NCBI RefSeq assembly: GCF_001746365.1
Contig: NZ_MJAJ01000033.1
Coordinates: 1 to 64,000, forward strand
DNA from: Streptomyces sp. LUP30
Lineage (GTDB): Bacteria; Actinomycetota; Actinomycetes; Streptomycetales; Streptomycetaceae
Direction of reading: 5' to 3'
Length of the DNA: 64,000 nt
Shown here piece by piece: positions 41,300 to 49,769 of this stretch. The notes beneath the pieces were generated by a model. The model made no database searches and had not been told where the DNA came from. It saw only the letters and a list, made by a program, of their open reading frames with translations. A program made the translations under genes and the position numbers. Each line of letters opens with the position of its first letter. Positions within the stretch are counted from its first letter, which is position 1.

Positions 41300-44200
41300 T
41301 CATCGGTCGGCGCCGTCAGCGCCGTCAGCGCCGTCAGCCGAGCGGAGAACGGCGTGGCCGTACGCGCCCGTCGCCGAGACGGCGTTGACCAGTGCCCGCA
41401 AGGGCGCGCCCGGTGCGACGGGCGCCCAGGGCCGGGCCGTGTCGGCGACCGTGAGCCGGGTCCAGTCGGGCAGTGGGGTGCGCCGGGGCGCCAGGGCGGT
41501 CGGCGCCAGGGTGCGCTCGCGCAGTTGCAGGAGCACCTTGGTGAGCTGGGACAGCCCGGAGGCCGCCTCCAGGTGTCCGATGTGCGGTTTGACCGTGCCG
41601 ACGAGCAGGTCCCCGGTGCTGCCGGGCGGACGCAACGCGGTGAGCAGGGCGTCCAGTTCGGCGGCGTCGGCCAGCAGGGCGCCGGAGGCGGCGCACTCGG
41701 CGTACCCGATGTCCGCCCCGCCCAGTCCGTGCCGGTGCAGCATGCGGGTGAGGGAGCGGGCGAGCGGGTCGGCGGCCGGCATCGCGAACGGTGCGGACCG
41801 CCCGGCCGAGCCGGTGCCGGTCGCCTCGACGACCGCGTGCAGGACGTCGCGGCGCTCCACGGCGTCCCGCAGCGGGCGCAGCAGCAGCGCGCCCGCGCCC
41901 TCGCCGGGCGGCCAGCCGCCGTCCTCGGCGTCGAAGGCGCCGACGGAGGGGAGCTCCGCCGCCAGGCCGAGGTCGCGCAGCAGCGCCAGGTGGTAGGGAT
42001 GGGCCACCACGTTGACCCCCGTCACCAGGGCCGCGTCGCACTCCCCCTGGTGCAGGCTGGTCACGGCCAGGTGCAGGGCGGTCAGCGAGGAGGAGCAGGC
42101 GGTGTCCACCGCGACGGCCGGGCCCTCGAAGCCGAGGCAGTGCGCGATCCGCGCCGGGAGGTCCGAGGCGGCGCCCGCCTGGCGGGCCGCCGCGCCCTGC
42201 CGCCACCGGGTCTCGCCCAGCTGCCGGTGGTCGTGCCACATGGTGGCCGTGAACACCCCGACCCGCTCGCCGTCGCGGGTGAGACCGCCGGGTGTGTGGC
42301 CGGCGTCCTCCAGGCACTGCCACACCACCGGCAGCAGCAGCCGCAGTTGCGGATCCAGGCCTTCGGCCTCCTGGGGCGAGATGCGGAACAGACGGCCGTC
42401 GAACCCGTCGTCGCCGCGCAGATAGCCGCCGTGCGGCCAGGTCTGCGCCCGGTCCGGCGCGGCGCCTGCGGCAGCGGCGAACGCGGCCGCCCGTTCGGGG
42501 GGCAGCGGGCCGAGTGTGCGACGCCCGGAGCGCAGGATCTCCCAGAACTCCTCCAGGCCGTCCGCGCCGGGATAACGTCCGGCGGCGCCGATGACGGCCA
42601 CGTCCGCCGGCGCCGGCCGGGCTCCCGTCCTGGCCTCGGCGGCGGCGTGCCGCGCCCGGACCGGCCGGACGCGCGCCAGGGGACCCTCGGGGTCTTCAAA
42701 CTCCCGTGACTCCTGAGGCTCTTGAGGCTCCTGTTTCTCCTTGGGCAGCGGACCGGCGAGGAAGGCGTGCAGCAGCCGCTGGCCGGGATGCAGCCGGAAG
42801 GCGTCACGGACGCGGTCGAACGCGAGGCTCCCCACCGCGCACAGGCCGACACCGCTCTCCCGCTGCCCGCTCATCAGCAACTGCCCCATGTAGCCGGCCT
42901 CGACCGCCAGGTACAGCTCCGACTCCTCGCCGTACAGCGGCTCGATGCCGCGCGGCTCGGAGATCAGGAACACCTCGAACGCCGCGCGGTCGAAGACGGG
43001 GCGGTTGTAGGAGAAGTGGACGGTGCGGTCGATCCCGGGCTCGGCGGTGACCCGTTGCAGGGCGTGGTCGTCCGGACGGTGGTAGTACAGGCCGCCGGGA
43101 ACGCCCTCGACCGCCCCCGGTTTGATGTGCAGGTAGGCCTGCACGGCGTAGGTGTCCCCGGCCGACGGGTACAGCCGGCGCGGGCCGGAGCCGGCCGGAC
43201 GGGAACGCAGGGCGGTCAGGAAGCGCAGGAAGGCGTCGCGTCCGAGCGGGCCGTCGGCGAAGTCCCGTCGGGTGGCACGCTCCAGATACCGCTCGGCCGG
43301 CGGGAGCGGGCCGTCGAGCGCCAGCAGGGGTTCGTCGTCGGAGTGCCGTCGCAGGTGCCAGGCACCCGACTTGAAGCGGTCGCGGTCCTCGGCGGAGAAG
43401 AACTCCACGCTCTCCGGGGTGACAGGGGCGTCCGGTGCCGGGGGCTCGTGGGGTCGTTCCTCCTCGGCCGCGGGCCGCGAGGCCGGCTCGGCCCGGTCGC
43501 CGCCGCCCGTGAGATGGCGGGCCATCCCGACGACGGTCGGCTCGGCCAGCAGGGCCGAGACGGGGACCCGGCGGCCGTAGCGCGCCCGCAGCGCCGAGGA
43601 CAGCTGGGCCAGGGTGAAGGAGGTCGCGCCCTGGTCCCAGAGGTCGAGCGTCGGGTCGAGTCCGGGCACGTCGATCAGTTCGGCGAGCAACGAGCCTATT
43701 TCCTCGGCCAGTTGCTCGGCGGGCGGAAACGCGGAGCCGGGTACGGACCCGGGCCGCTGCGTCGGCGTCCGCGTCGTCGGTGGTTCCGGCTCGCCGGGCG
43801 CGGGCAACGGCCACGGCAGAGCGTCGCGGTCCAGCTTGCCGTTGCCGGTCGCCGGGAAGGACGGCAGGAACGTCACGAAGTTCGGGACCATGTAGTCGGG
43901 CAGGGTCCGGGCGGCGTGGGCGCGCAGCTCGGACACGGAGGGCCGGACGGCGCCCGGTTCGGCGAGCAGGTACGCGACCAGGCGACGGTCCCCCGCGCCG
44001 TCGGGCCGGGCCACCACCACCGCGTCGTGCACGGCCGCATGACCGCGCAACCGGTGTTCTATCTCGCCGAGTTCGACGCGGAAGCCCCGGATCTTCACCT
44101 GGTGGTCGCGGCGTCCCAGGAAGACCATCACCCCGTCGTCGCGGAAGGCCGCCCGGTCCCCGGTGGCGTACATGCGGGACTCCGGGCCGCCCGCGAACGG

Positions 44201-47200
44201 CTCGGGGACGAACCGTTCCCGGGTCAGTTCCGGCTGTCCGTGGTAGCCGAGGCCGAGGCAGTCGCCGGCAATGTAGAGGTCGCCCTCCTCACCGACCGGG
44301 CAGGGCTCCAGACGCTCGTCCAGGACGTAGTAGCGGGCGTTGTCGATGGGCCTGCCGTACGGGATGCTGCGCCACTCGGGATCGACGGCGCCGACCGGGT
44401 ACCAGTTGGACCAGACGGTGGCCTCGGTGGCGCCGCCGAGACTGATCACCTGGGCTGCGCCGAAGGCCGCGCGCACGTCGTCGGGCAGGGACAGCGGGAT
44501 CCAGTCGCCGCTGAGGAAGACCAGGCGCAGATCGCCGGTGCCGGGGTGCCCGCGGTGTTCCCGCAGGAGCGGTGCGAGCCGGGCCAGGGTGGTGGGCGCG
44601 GAGTTCCAGAAGGTGATCGGCTCCCGCAGCAGGGCCGCGATCAGCAGCTCGGGGTCGCGCTGCTCGGCCTCGTCGGCGACGTAGAGGCCGGCGCCGTACG
44701 CGAGGAGTCCGAGGATGTCGAAGACGGACAGGTCGAAGCCGAGGGAGGTGACGCACAGTCCGGTGTCGCGCGGTCCGAAGTCGAAGGTGCGCCGGCACCA
44801 GTCGAAGAGGTTGTGCAGCGAACGGTGCGCGACCGCCACGCACTTGGGCCGCCCGGTGCTGCCGGAGGTGAACAGCCGGTACGCCACCGAGTCCGGACCG
44901 GTGACGGGCTCCGGGTCGCCCGGATCGGGCAGGTGCGCGCCGGTGATCCCGGGCGCGTCCAGGTCGAGGACGCCGATGCCGTCCGGCGCCTGCCAGCCGG
45001 GGCCGTCCGCCGTGACCAGCAGGTGCCCGGTGCGGGTGTCCCGGAGCATGCCGTGGGCGCGGTCGCGTGGCAGCGAGGGGTCGACGGGGACGTAGGCGCC
45101 GCCCGCCTTGAGGACGGCGAACACGGACACGGCGAGCGCCGGTCCGCGCCGCACCGAGATGCCCACGGACGTGCCTTCGCCGACGCCCGCCCGCCGGAGC
45201 CGGTGCGCGACCAGGTTGGCCCGGCGGTTCAGTTCGCCGTACGTCATGGCGCCCTCGCGCCAGCGCAGCGCCACCGCGTCGGGGCGCCTGTGGGCCTGCC
45301 GTTCGAAGAGGAGGTGGACGGGGCCCTCGGCCGGGTAGGGGCGGGCGGTGTCGTTGAAGGCGTACAGGATGCGGTCGCGCTCGGCGGGTCCGGCGGCGCC
45401 GGCCGTGGCGCCCCTCTTCGCCGGCCCGCCCTGCGCGCCGCCGGCGTCCGGGTCGCGCTCGGCGGCCAGTGCGGTGAGCAGGGCGACGTAGTCCTCGAAC
45501 GCCCGGTCCAGCGCGCCGTCGTCGAACCGCTCGTCCAGCGCGTCCCAGGCCAGGTGCAGGCCGGTTCCGTCGTCGACCGTCACGCAGTCGAGGGCCACGT
45601 CGGTGGTGGCCGTGCCGGCGGGGCCCGGACGCACGCCGGCCGGCAGCGGTCGGTCGGACACGTCGAGCACGGTCGTGAACACCACGGGATGTTCGAAGTC
45701 GGCGTCCCTGCGGCGCCGCATGACGAGCGAGCGCACCTCGGCGAGGCCGGCGCCGCCGCCGCGCTCGAGATCGGCGGTCAGCTGCCGGTGGCAGGCGCGG
45801 GCGAGGTCGGCCGGGTCGGTGCCGGGTTGCGGTGAGCGGGTCCAGGTCAGCTCGGTGAACTCCGCGGGGCGCCGCGCGTCCGAGCCGGTGAAACAGACGA
45901 CGGGCAGCGCGAACGGCTCGTCGTACAGTGCTCCGAGGACGGTGCAGTAGGCGGCCAGCAGCGTGGCGTCGAGGCTCACTCCGTGCCGTTCGGACCATGC
46001 CGTGAGGGCGGTGCGGTCGGTGAGGAGGTGCTCGCGGCGCCGGGGGCGTGAGGGCCCCTGCGCCTCCCGCAGCGGTGGCCCGGCGGGCAGGTCGGCGAGC
46101 CGGTCCCGCCAGTGGGCCCGCGCCGTTTCGGACACCGTGCGGGGCGCGCGGGTCAGCCGGGTCGGGACGGGTGGGGCGCCGGCGGGGTCGGCGTAGCGGC
46201 GCAGCAGGTCGCGGGCCAGCAGCACGATGCTGCGGGCGTCCCCGACGAGCAGGTCGACGGCCAGGTGCACGGTGGCGGGTCGTCCGGGCGCGCGGACGAC
46301 CCTGAGGTCGGTGTGCCCGCCCCGGCCGAGGCCGAAGGGCCGGTGGGTCATGTCGGCGCGTACGGCGCGGTCGACGGCGTCCGCGTCCGCGCCCTCGGGG
46401 ACGTCCAGGACCGGGATCCAGGCGTCCGCCGGGGCCGCGGACAGTACGCCCAGCGTGCCGTCGGCGCCGGTACGCAGACGCAACGCCTCGTGTGCGGTGA
46501 CGAGTTCGTGCCAGGCGTCACGCAGCCGGGCGACGTCCAGATCGTCCACGTGGAAGCTCTGGTGGTACTGGCAGCCGCGGTCGGTCCGTCCGTCGAGCCG
46601 GGCCACGAGATACGCCTGCTGGAGGTCCCGGGCGGCCAGGACGGTGTCGGGCGGCGGTTCGCACAGTCCCTGCAGCAGCCGGCAGAAGCGTCCGAACAGG
46701 GCGTCGGGCGTGCCCGGCGGGAAGAGGGCGTCGGCGGTGTCCCAGCGGAAGTCGAGGCCCTTGTCGCGCTCCCGCATCTGGTGGTCGAGCGCGATGCCGG
46801 AGGTCTGACCTACGACGTACCGCTCGTGGTCGGTCAGGCTGCCCTGCCCGGCGCCGTCGTAGGTCAGGTCCAGCAGGCTGGTGAAGACCACGGGCAGAGC
46901 GGGCGCCTCGGTGCCGTGTGCGCGCAGCTCGCGCAGCACCTCGACGCTGCCGACGGACGCGTCGGACAGCGCCTCCCACACCCGCTGGTGGGTGGCGCGC
47001 GCGGCGTCGTCCGGGGGCGGGGCCGGGGTGTGCGCGTCGATGACGAGCAGGCATCCGGAGGTGTAGGGGCCGACGAGGCCCTCCGCCGCGGACGGCAGCC
47101 GGGGCCGGTCCGTCGTGGTCAGGACGAGGGTGAAGGGATCGTCCGCGCCGGCCGGTGTGAGGGCTTCGGCGAAGGCGGTCAGCACGAGCGAGGTGGGTGA

Positions 47201-48259
47201 GACGCGCAGCGCGGCGGCCCGTGCGCGCAGGCGAGTCCACTGGAGCGGAGTGAGCCGGGCGCGACGCGGGGTGCGCAGATGGCCGTCGAGGCCGGGCGGC
47301 GGCGGGGGCGGCTCGGCGAGCAGGAGCGCCGGGCCGCCGGGCAGGCCCTTGAGACGTTCGGCGGCCCGTGACAGAGCGGCCCGGTGGGCGGCGGAGTCGC
47401 GGTGCCGAGCGAGCGCGTCCAGGGTGTCGCGGAGCGTGAACGGGACGTCGGGCAGCCGGTGGTCGTCGTCCGTGCAGGCCTGCCACCAGTGGTGCAGGAG
47501 CAGGTCGGTGCCGTGGGCGTCGGTGACCGTGCCGTCGAGACTGAGGTGGACCACGGCGCGTCCGGCGGGCTCCCGGCAGATCTCGACCTGGAACGGCGGC
47601 CAGTGGCCCGGCGGGTAGCGGTGGTGGGAGAGCCGGCGGCGTACGGCGCTCGCCTCGGTCTCCAGCGCGTCCGCGTCCGCCGTCTCGTGGACCACGGGCC
47701 CGGGTGCCCGCACGCTCTCCTGGACCCGCTGGTTGCGTCCGACGCCGGTGAGCCTGAGGGCGTCGAAGTGTTCCACGAGTCGCAACCAGGCCCGGGCCAG
47801 CCGGTCGGTGTCCAGTCCGTCGACGGCGAACTCGTGGTAGTGGTGGCAGCCGAAGGCGTCCGGATCCAGCTCCGGGTACTTGCCGACGACGTACGCCTCC
47901 TGCATGGGGGTCGCCGGGACGGGCTCGTGACGCGACCCGGGGGCCGCCACCACGTCCACGGGACCGGCGGAGCCGTCGCCGTCCTCGCCGTCGGCACGGT
48001 CGATCCGGTCGGCGAGGTCGCGCGGGGTGCGGCACTCCAGGAGCCCGGAGAGGGGCACCTCGGTGCCGAACTCCGTCTCGATCTCGAGCATCAGCCGCAC
48101 GGCGGCGAGCGAGGAGAGTCCTGCGTCGGCCAGTTCGGTGTCCGGGCCCACCGGGCCGGTCCCGCCGACCAGGGGCTCCAGGATGCCGAGCAGTCGCTCA
48201 CAGGTGGTGGCGGCGGTCACCTCGGCGGATGACACGGGGACAGGCTGCGCGGGCTTCAA
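41300..48259 (-). CDS. NRPS with tandem heterocyclisation domains, Cys adenylation, oxidase and terminal KS
   Basis: A 2319-residue synthetase. Order: N-terminal carrier (AGLSSLAAV, Ser near 49); Cy1 about 110-530 with the DxxxxD motif DGTVTD near 240 and LPVVFTS; Cy2 about 545-950 with DLLVGD near 670 and HPVVFTT; A domain about 960-1490 (LFTSGSTGRPK; pocket read by eye D-L-F-N-F-S-L-V-W, close to the cysteine code DLYNLSLIW); PCP (GATSFTL, near 1548); FMN-type Ox domain about 1600-1860 (RLYPSAGDTY); KS about 1888-2310. Predicted product step: cysteine is condensed, cyclised and oxidised to a thiazole. The terminal KS has CSSS and the second His (HIGH) but EAHGTGT is replaced by ECAASGA, so it should be non-elongating. 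A TTG start is used, with GAGGGGG upstream. Ends in a 9-bp repeat (Asp-Gly-Ala). Confidence 0.95.
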   Translation of the reverse strand: MKPAQPVPVSSAEVTAATTCERLLGILEPLVGGTGPVGPDTELADAGLSSLAAVRLMLEIETEFGTEVPLSGLLECRTPRDLADRIDRADGEDGDGSAGPVDVVAAPGSRHEPVPATPMQEAYVVGKYPELDPDAFGCHHYHEFAVDGLDTDRLARAWLRLVEHFDALRLTGVGRNQRVQESVRAPGPVVHETADADALETEASAVRRRLSHHRYPPGHWPPFQVEICREPAGRAVVHLSLDGTVTDAHGTDLLLHHWWQACTDDDHRLPDVPFTLRDTLDALARHRDSAAHRAALSRAAERLKGLPGGPALLLAEPPPPPPGLDGHLRTPRRARLTPLQWTRLRARAAALRVSPTSLVLTAFAEALTPAGADDPFTLVLTTTDRPRLPSAAEGLVGPYTSGCLLVIDAHTPAPPPDDAARATHQRVWEALSDASVGSVEVLRELRAHGTEAPALPVVFTSLLDLTYDGAGQGSLTDHERYVVGQTSGIALDHQMRERDKGLDFRWDTADALFPPGTPDALFGRFCRLLQGLCEPPPDTVLAARDLQQAYLVARLDGRTDRGCQYHQSFHVDDLDVARLRDAWHELVTAHEALRLRTGADGTLGVLSAAPADAWIPVLDVPEGADADAVDRAVRADMTHRPFGLGRGGHTDLRVVRAPGRPATVHLAVDLLVGDARSIVLLARDLLRRYADPAGAPPVPTRLTRAPRTVSETARAHWRDRLADLPAGPPLREAQGPSRPRRREHLLTDRTALTAWSERHGVSLDATLLAAYCTVLGALYDEPFALPVVCFTGSDARRPAEFTELTWTRSPQPGTDPADLARACHRQLTADLERGGGAGLAEVRSLVMRRRRDADFEHPVVFTTVLDVSDRPLPAGVRPGPAGTATTDVALDCVTVDDGTGLHLAWDALDERFDDGALDRAFEDYVALLTALAAERDPDAGGAQGGPAKRGATAGAAGPAERDRILYAFNDTARPYPAEGPVHLLFERQAHRRPDAVALRWREGAMTYGELNRRANLVAHRLRRAGVGEGTSVGISVRRGPALAVSVFAVLKAGGAYVPVDPSLPRDRAHGMLRDTRTGHLLVTADGPGWQAPDGIGVLDLDAPGITGAHLPDPGDPEPVTGPDSVAYRLFTSGSTGRPKCVAVAHRSLHNLFDWCRRTFDFGPRDTGLCVTSLGFDLSVFDILGLLAYGAGLYVADEAEQRDPELLIAALLREPITFWNSAPTTLARLAPLLREHRGHPGTGDLRLVFLSGDWIPLSLPDDVRAAFGAAQVISLGGATEATVWSNWYPVGAVDPEWRSIPYGRPIDNARYYVLDERLEPCPVGEEGDLYIAGDCLGLGYHGQPELTRERFVPEPFAGGPESRMYATGDRAAFRDDGVMVFLGRRDHQVKIRGFRVELGEIEHRLRGHAAVHDAVVVARPDGAGDRRLVAYLLAEPGAVRPSVSELRAHAARTLPDYMVPNFVTFLPSFPATGNGKLDRDALPWPLPAPGEPEPPTTRTPTQRPGSVPGSAFPPAEQLAEEIGSLLAELIDVPGLDPTLDLWDQGATSFTLAQLSSALRARYGRRVPVSALLAEPTVVGMARHLTGGGDRAEPASRPAAEEERPHEPPAPDAPVTPESVEFFSAEDRDRFKSGAWHLRRHSDDEPLLALDGPLPPAERYLERATRRDFADGPLGRDAFLRFLTALRSRPAGSGPRRLYPSAGDTYAVQAYLHIKPGAVEGVPGGLYYHRPDDHALQRVTAEPGIDRTVHFSYNRPVFDRAAFEVFLISEPRGIEPLYGEESELYLAVEAGYMGQLLMSGQRESGVGLCAVGSLAFDRVRDAFRLHPGQRLLHAFLAGPLPKEKQEPQEPQESREFEDPEGPLARVRPVRARHAAAEARTGARPAPADVAVIGAAGRYPGADGLEEFWEILRSGRRTLGPLPPERAAAFAAAAGAAPDRAQTWPHGGYLRGDDGFDGRLFRISPQEAEGLDPQLRLLLPVVWQCLEDAGHTPGGLTRDGERVGVFTATMWHDHRQLGETRWRQGAAARQAGAASDLPARIAHCLGFEGPAVAVDTACSSSLTALHLAVTSLHQGECDAALVTGVNVVAHPYHLALLRDLGLAAELPSVGAFDAEDGGWPPGEGAGALLLRPLRDAVERRDVLHAVVEATGTGSAGRSAPFAMPAADPLARSLTRMLHRHGLGGADIGYAECAASGALLADAAELDALLTALRPPGSTGDLLVGTVKPHIGHLEAASGLSQLTKVLLQLRERTLAPTALAPRRTPLPDWTRLTVADTARPWAPVAPGAPLRALVNAVSATGAYGHAVLRSADGADGADGADR

Positions 48260-48300
48260 CGATCCCCCTCGTCTCGGTGGTCGGTCTCAGCGGTGCCGGT

Positions 48301-48738
48301 TCACCACTGCCAGCGGCCCAGCACCGGATACGGCGGCTGGAGCATGGGGTGGCTGTCGTCCTGGGAGGCCTTGGTGGTGAAGCCGGCCGCCTTCTCGAGG
48401 TTGCCGGTGAACGCCTTGCGGAAGCGGTCGTCATCGGGCAGCCCGACCTCGTCGGCCGCCCGGAGCATCAGGGTGACGAACCGGTCGCTCTGCTCCGGGG
48501 TGATCCGCATGCCGACGTGGGCCCGCAACAACGCGATGAATCCCCCGAGTTCGTCGGTGTAGCGGGCGGGTCCGCCGAGCATCTCGGCGAGGAACGCGGT
48601 GAGGTGGTCGGCGTGGTACGGCGATCCGGCACGGAACAGGTCGCCCAGCAGCGGGTCCTCCAGCACCAGGTGGTGGAAATGCTCCGCCAGCCGCCGCAGC
48701 TCCCCTTCACCGCCGACGTGCTCGTACATCGTCGTCAT
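48301..48738 (-). CDS. group II truncated haemoglobin-like protein
   Basis: A 145-residue globin of the 2/2 (trHb) family, which binds haem and O2. Typical elements: MYEHVGGEGELRRLAEHFHHLV at the start, the Gly-rich turn LGGPARYTDELGGF and proximal His candidate His74 in LLRAHVGMRITPEQ. Slightly longer than most trHbO proteins because of a C-terminal tail with Pro and Trp. It precedes the NRPS start by 41 bp and is the first gene downstream of operator site 5, so it belongs to the cluster transcription unit with the NRPS and type II thioesterase. A role in O2 supply to an oxidase domain or redox tailoring is conceivable. It could also be simple housekeeping co-option. Confidence 0.92.
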   Translation of the reverse strand: MTTMYEHVGGEGELRRLAEHFHHLVLEDPLLGDLFRAGSPYHADHLTAFLAEMLGGPARYTDELGGFIALLRAHVGMRITPEQSDRFVTLMLRAADEVGLPDDDRFRKAFTGNLEKAAGFTTKASQDDSHPMLQPPYPVLGRWQW

Positions 48739-48802
48739 GCGTCCGCCCTTCCGTGTGCCGCTCGGCCAGCGGGGACGGTACGCCGCAGCGCCGGAGAGCG
48801 GC

Positions 48803-48818
48803 TGCTCAACTTTGTGCA
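48803..48818. promoter_or_regulatory. cluster operator-like palindrome, site 5
   Basis: TGCTCAACTTTGTGCA is a full match to TGCWCAM-N2-KTGWGCA. It lies about 65 bp upstream of the globin start at the head of the globin-NRPS-thioesterase operon and marks the right border of the cluster. Confidence 0.78.
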
Positions 48819-48907
48819 CGCGGGTGACGGTGCGGCACGGCGGAACGGCCCGTCAGGGGCCGTCCCCGCAGGTGCGGTTGTTGACCCGGTACCGAGGCTG
48901 GGATTTC

Positions 48908-49504
48908 ATGACGTCCATGTCTGAGGGAGCGCGGAAATCACCGGATCCGGTCCTGTTCGTCGCCACGCAGGAGGAGTGGGAGACGTGGCTGGAGGAGAAC
49001 CACGAGGACGTACCGGGGATCTGGTTCCAGATCCCGAAGAACGGCTCCGGGGTGGACGGCGTGGACTACGCGCACGCGCTGGAGTCGGCCCTGTGCTACG
49101 GCTGGATCGACGGGCAGAAGAAGAAGCTGGACGACCAGCACTGGCTGCAGCGCTTCACCCCGCGGCGGCCCGGCAGCAAGTGGTCGAAGGTGAACCGGGA
49201 GAAGGCCGCCGAGCTGGTCGAAAGCGGCCGGATGCGCCCCGCCGGTCTGCGGGAGGTCGAGAAGGCCAAGGCCGACGGCCGCTGGGAGGCGGCCTACGCG
49301 GCGCAGAGCAAGGCGACGGTGCCCGACGACCTCCAGGCCGCGCTGGACGCCGCTCCCGAAGCCCGCGACTTCTTCGCCACCCTGGACAGTCGCAATCGGT
49401 ACGCGATCCTGCACCGGGTCGAGGACGCCAAGAAGCCGGAGACCCGGGCGGCCCGCATCGAGAAGTTCGTCGCCATGCTGGCCCAGCAGAAGAAGCTGTA
49501 CTGA
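48908..49504 (+). CDS. YdeI/OmpD-associated family protein
   Basis: A 198-residue soluble protein with an N-terminal FVATQEEWETWLEENHED segment followed by IWFQIPKNGSG, DYAHALESALCYGWIDGQKKKLDD and a C-terminal basic KFVAMLAQQKKLY. This pattern is that of the YdeI/OmpD-associated family (COG4430), linked in other bacteria to stress or antimicrobial-peptide survival; the molecular role is unknown. The ATG at 48908 is used; a second ATG lies three codons downstream. It faces away from the gene cluster and is not preceded by its own copy of the cluster palindrome, except that site 5 lies 90 bp upstream on the other side, so regulation in common cannot be excluded. Confidence 0.88.
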   Translation: MTSMSEGARKSPDPVLFVATQEEWETWLEENHEDVPGIWFQIPKNGSGVDGVDYAHALESALCYGWIDGQKKKLDDQHWLQRFTPRRPGSKWSKVNREKAAELVESGRMRPAGLREVEKAKADGRWEAAYAAQSKATVPDDLQAALDAAPEARDFFATLDSRNRYAILHRVEDAKKPETRAARIEKFVAMLAQQKKLY

Positions 49505-49628
49505 GCTTCCTCGACGGCTCCCCGTTGCTGCTCGGTCCGGTCCTCACCGAGCCGTCCGTCGAGCCGGGACCCGCGCCGCCGGTCCCGGCCGCCGCCCGGT
49601 AGGCGGTCAAGACCGTCGCGTGGTGGAC

Positions 49629-49663
49629 GAGGAACCCCGGCCGGCGCACGGCTGGGGTTCCTC
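49629..49663. terminator. hairpin terminator between converging YdeI and GH62 genes
   Basis: The arms 49629-49642 and 49650-49663 form a GC-rich stem with one G-T position and a 7-nt loop. It lies between the YdeI gene stop and the GH62 stop, so it could serve both. Confidence 0.75.
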
Positions 49664-49769
49664 CCGGTCGGTGACCGGCAGTCAGCAGGCGGACGTCACC
49701 CGCGACTCAGGCCTCCCTCCTGCGCACCGGCAGACCGCGCGAAGTCGTGATCACCATGGATGGGGCAGG

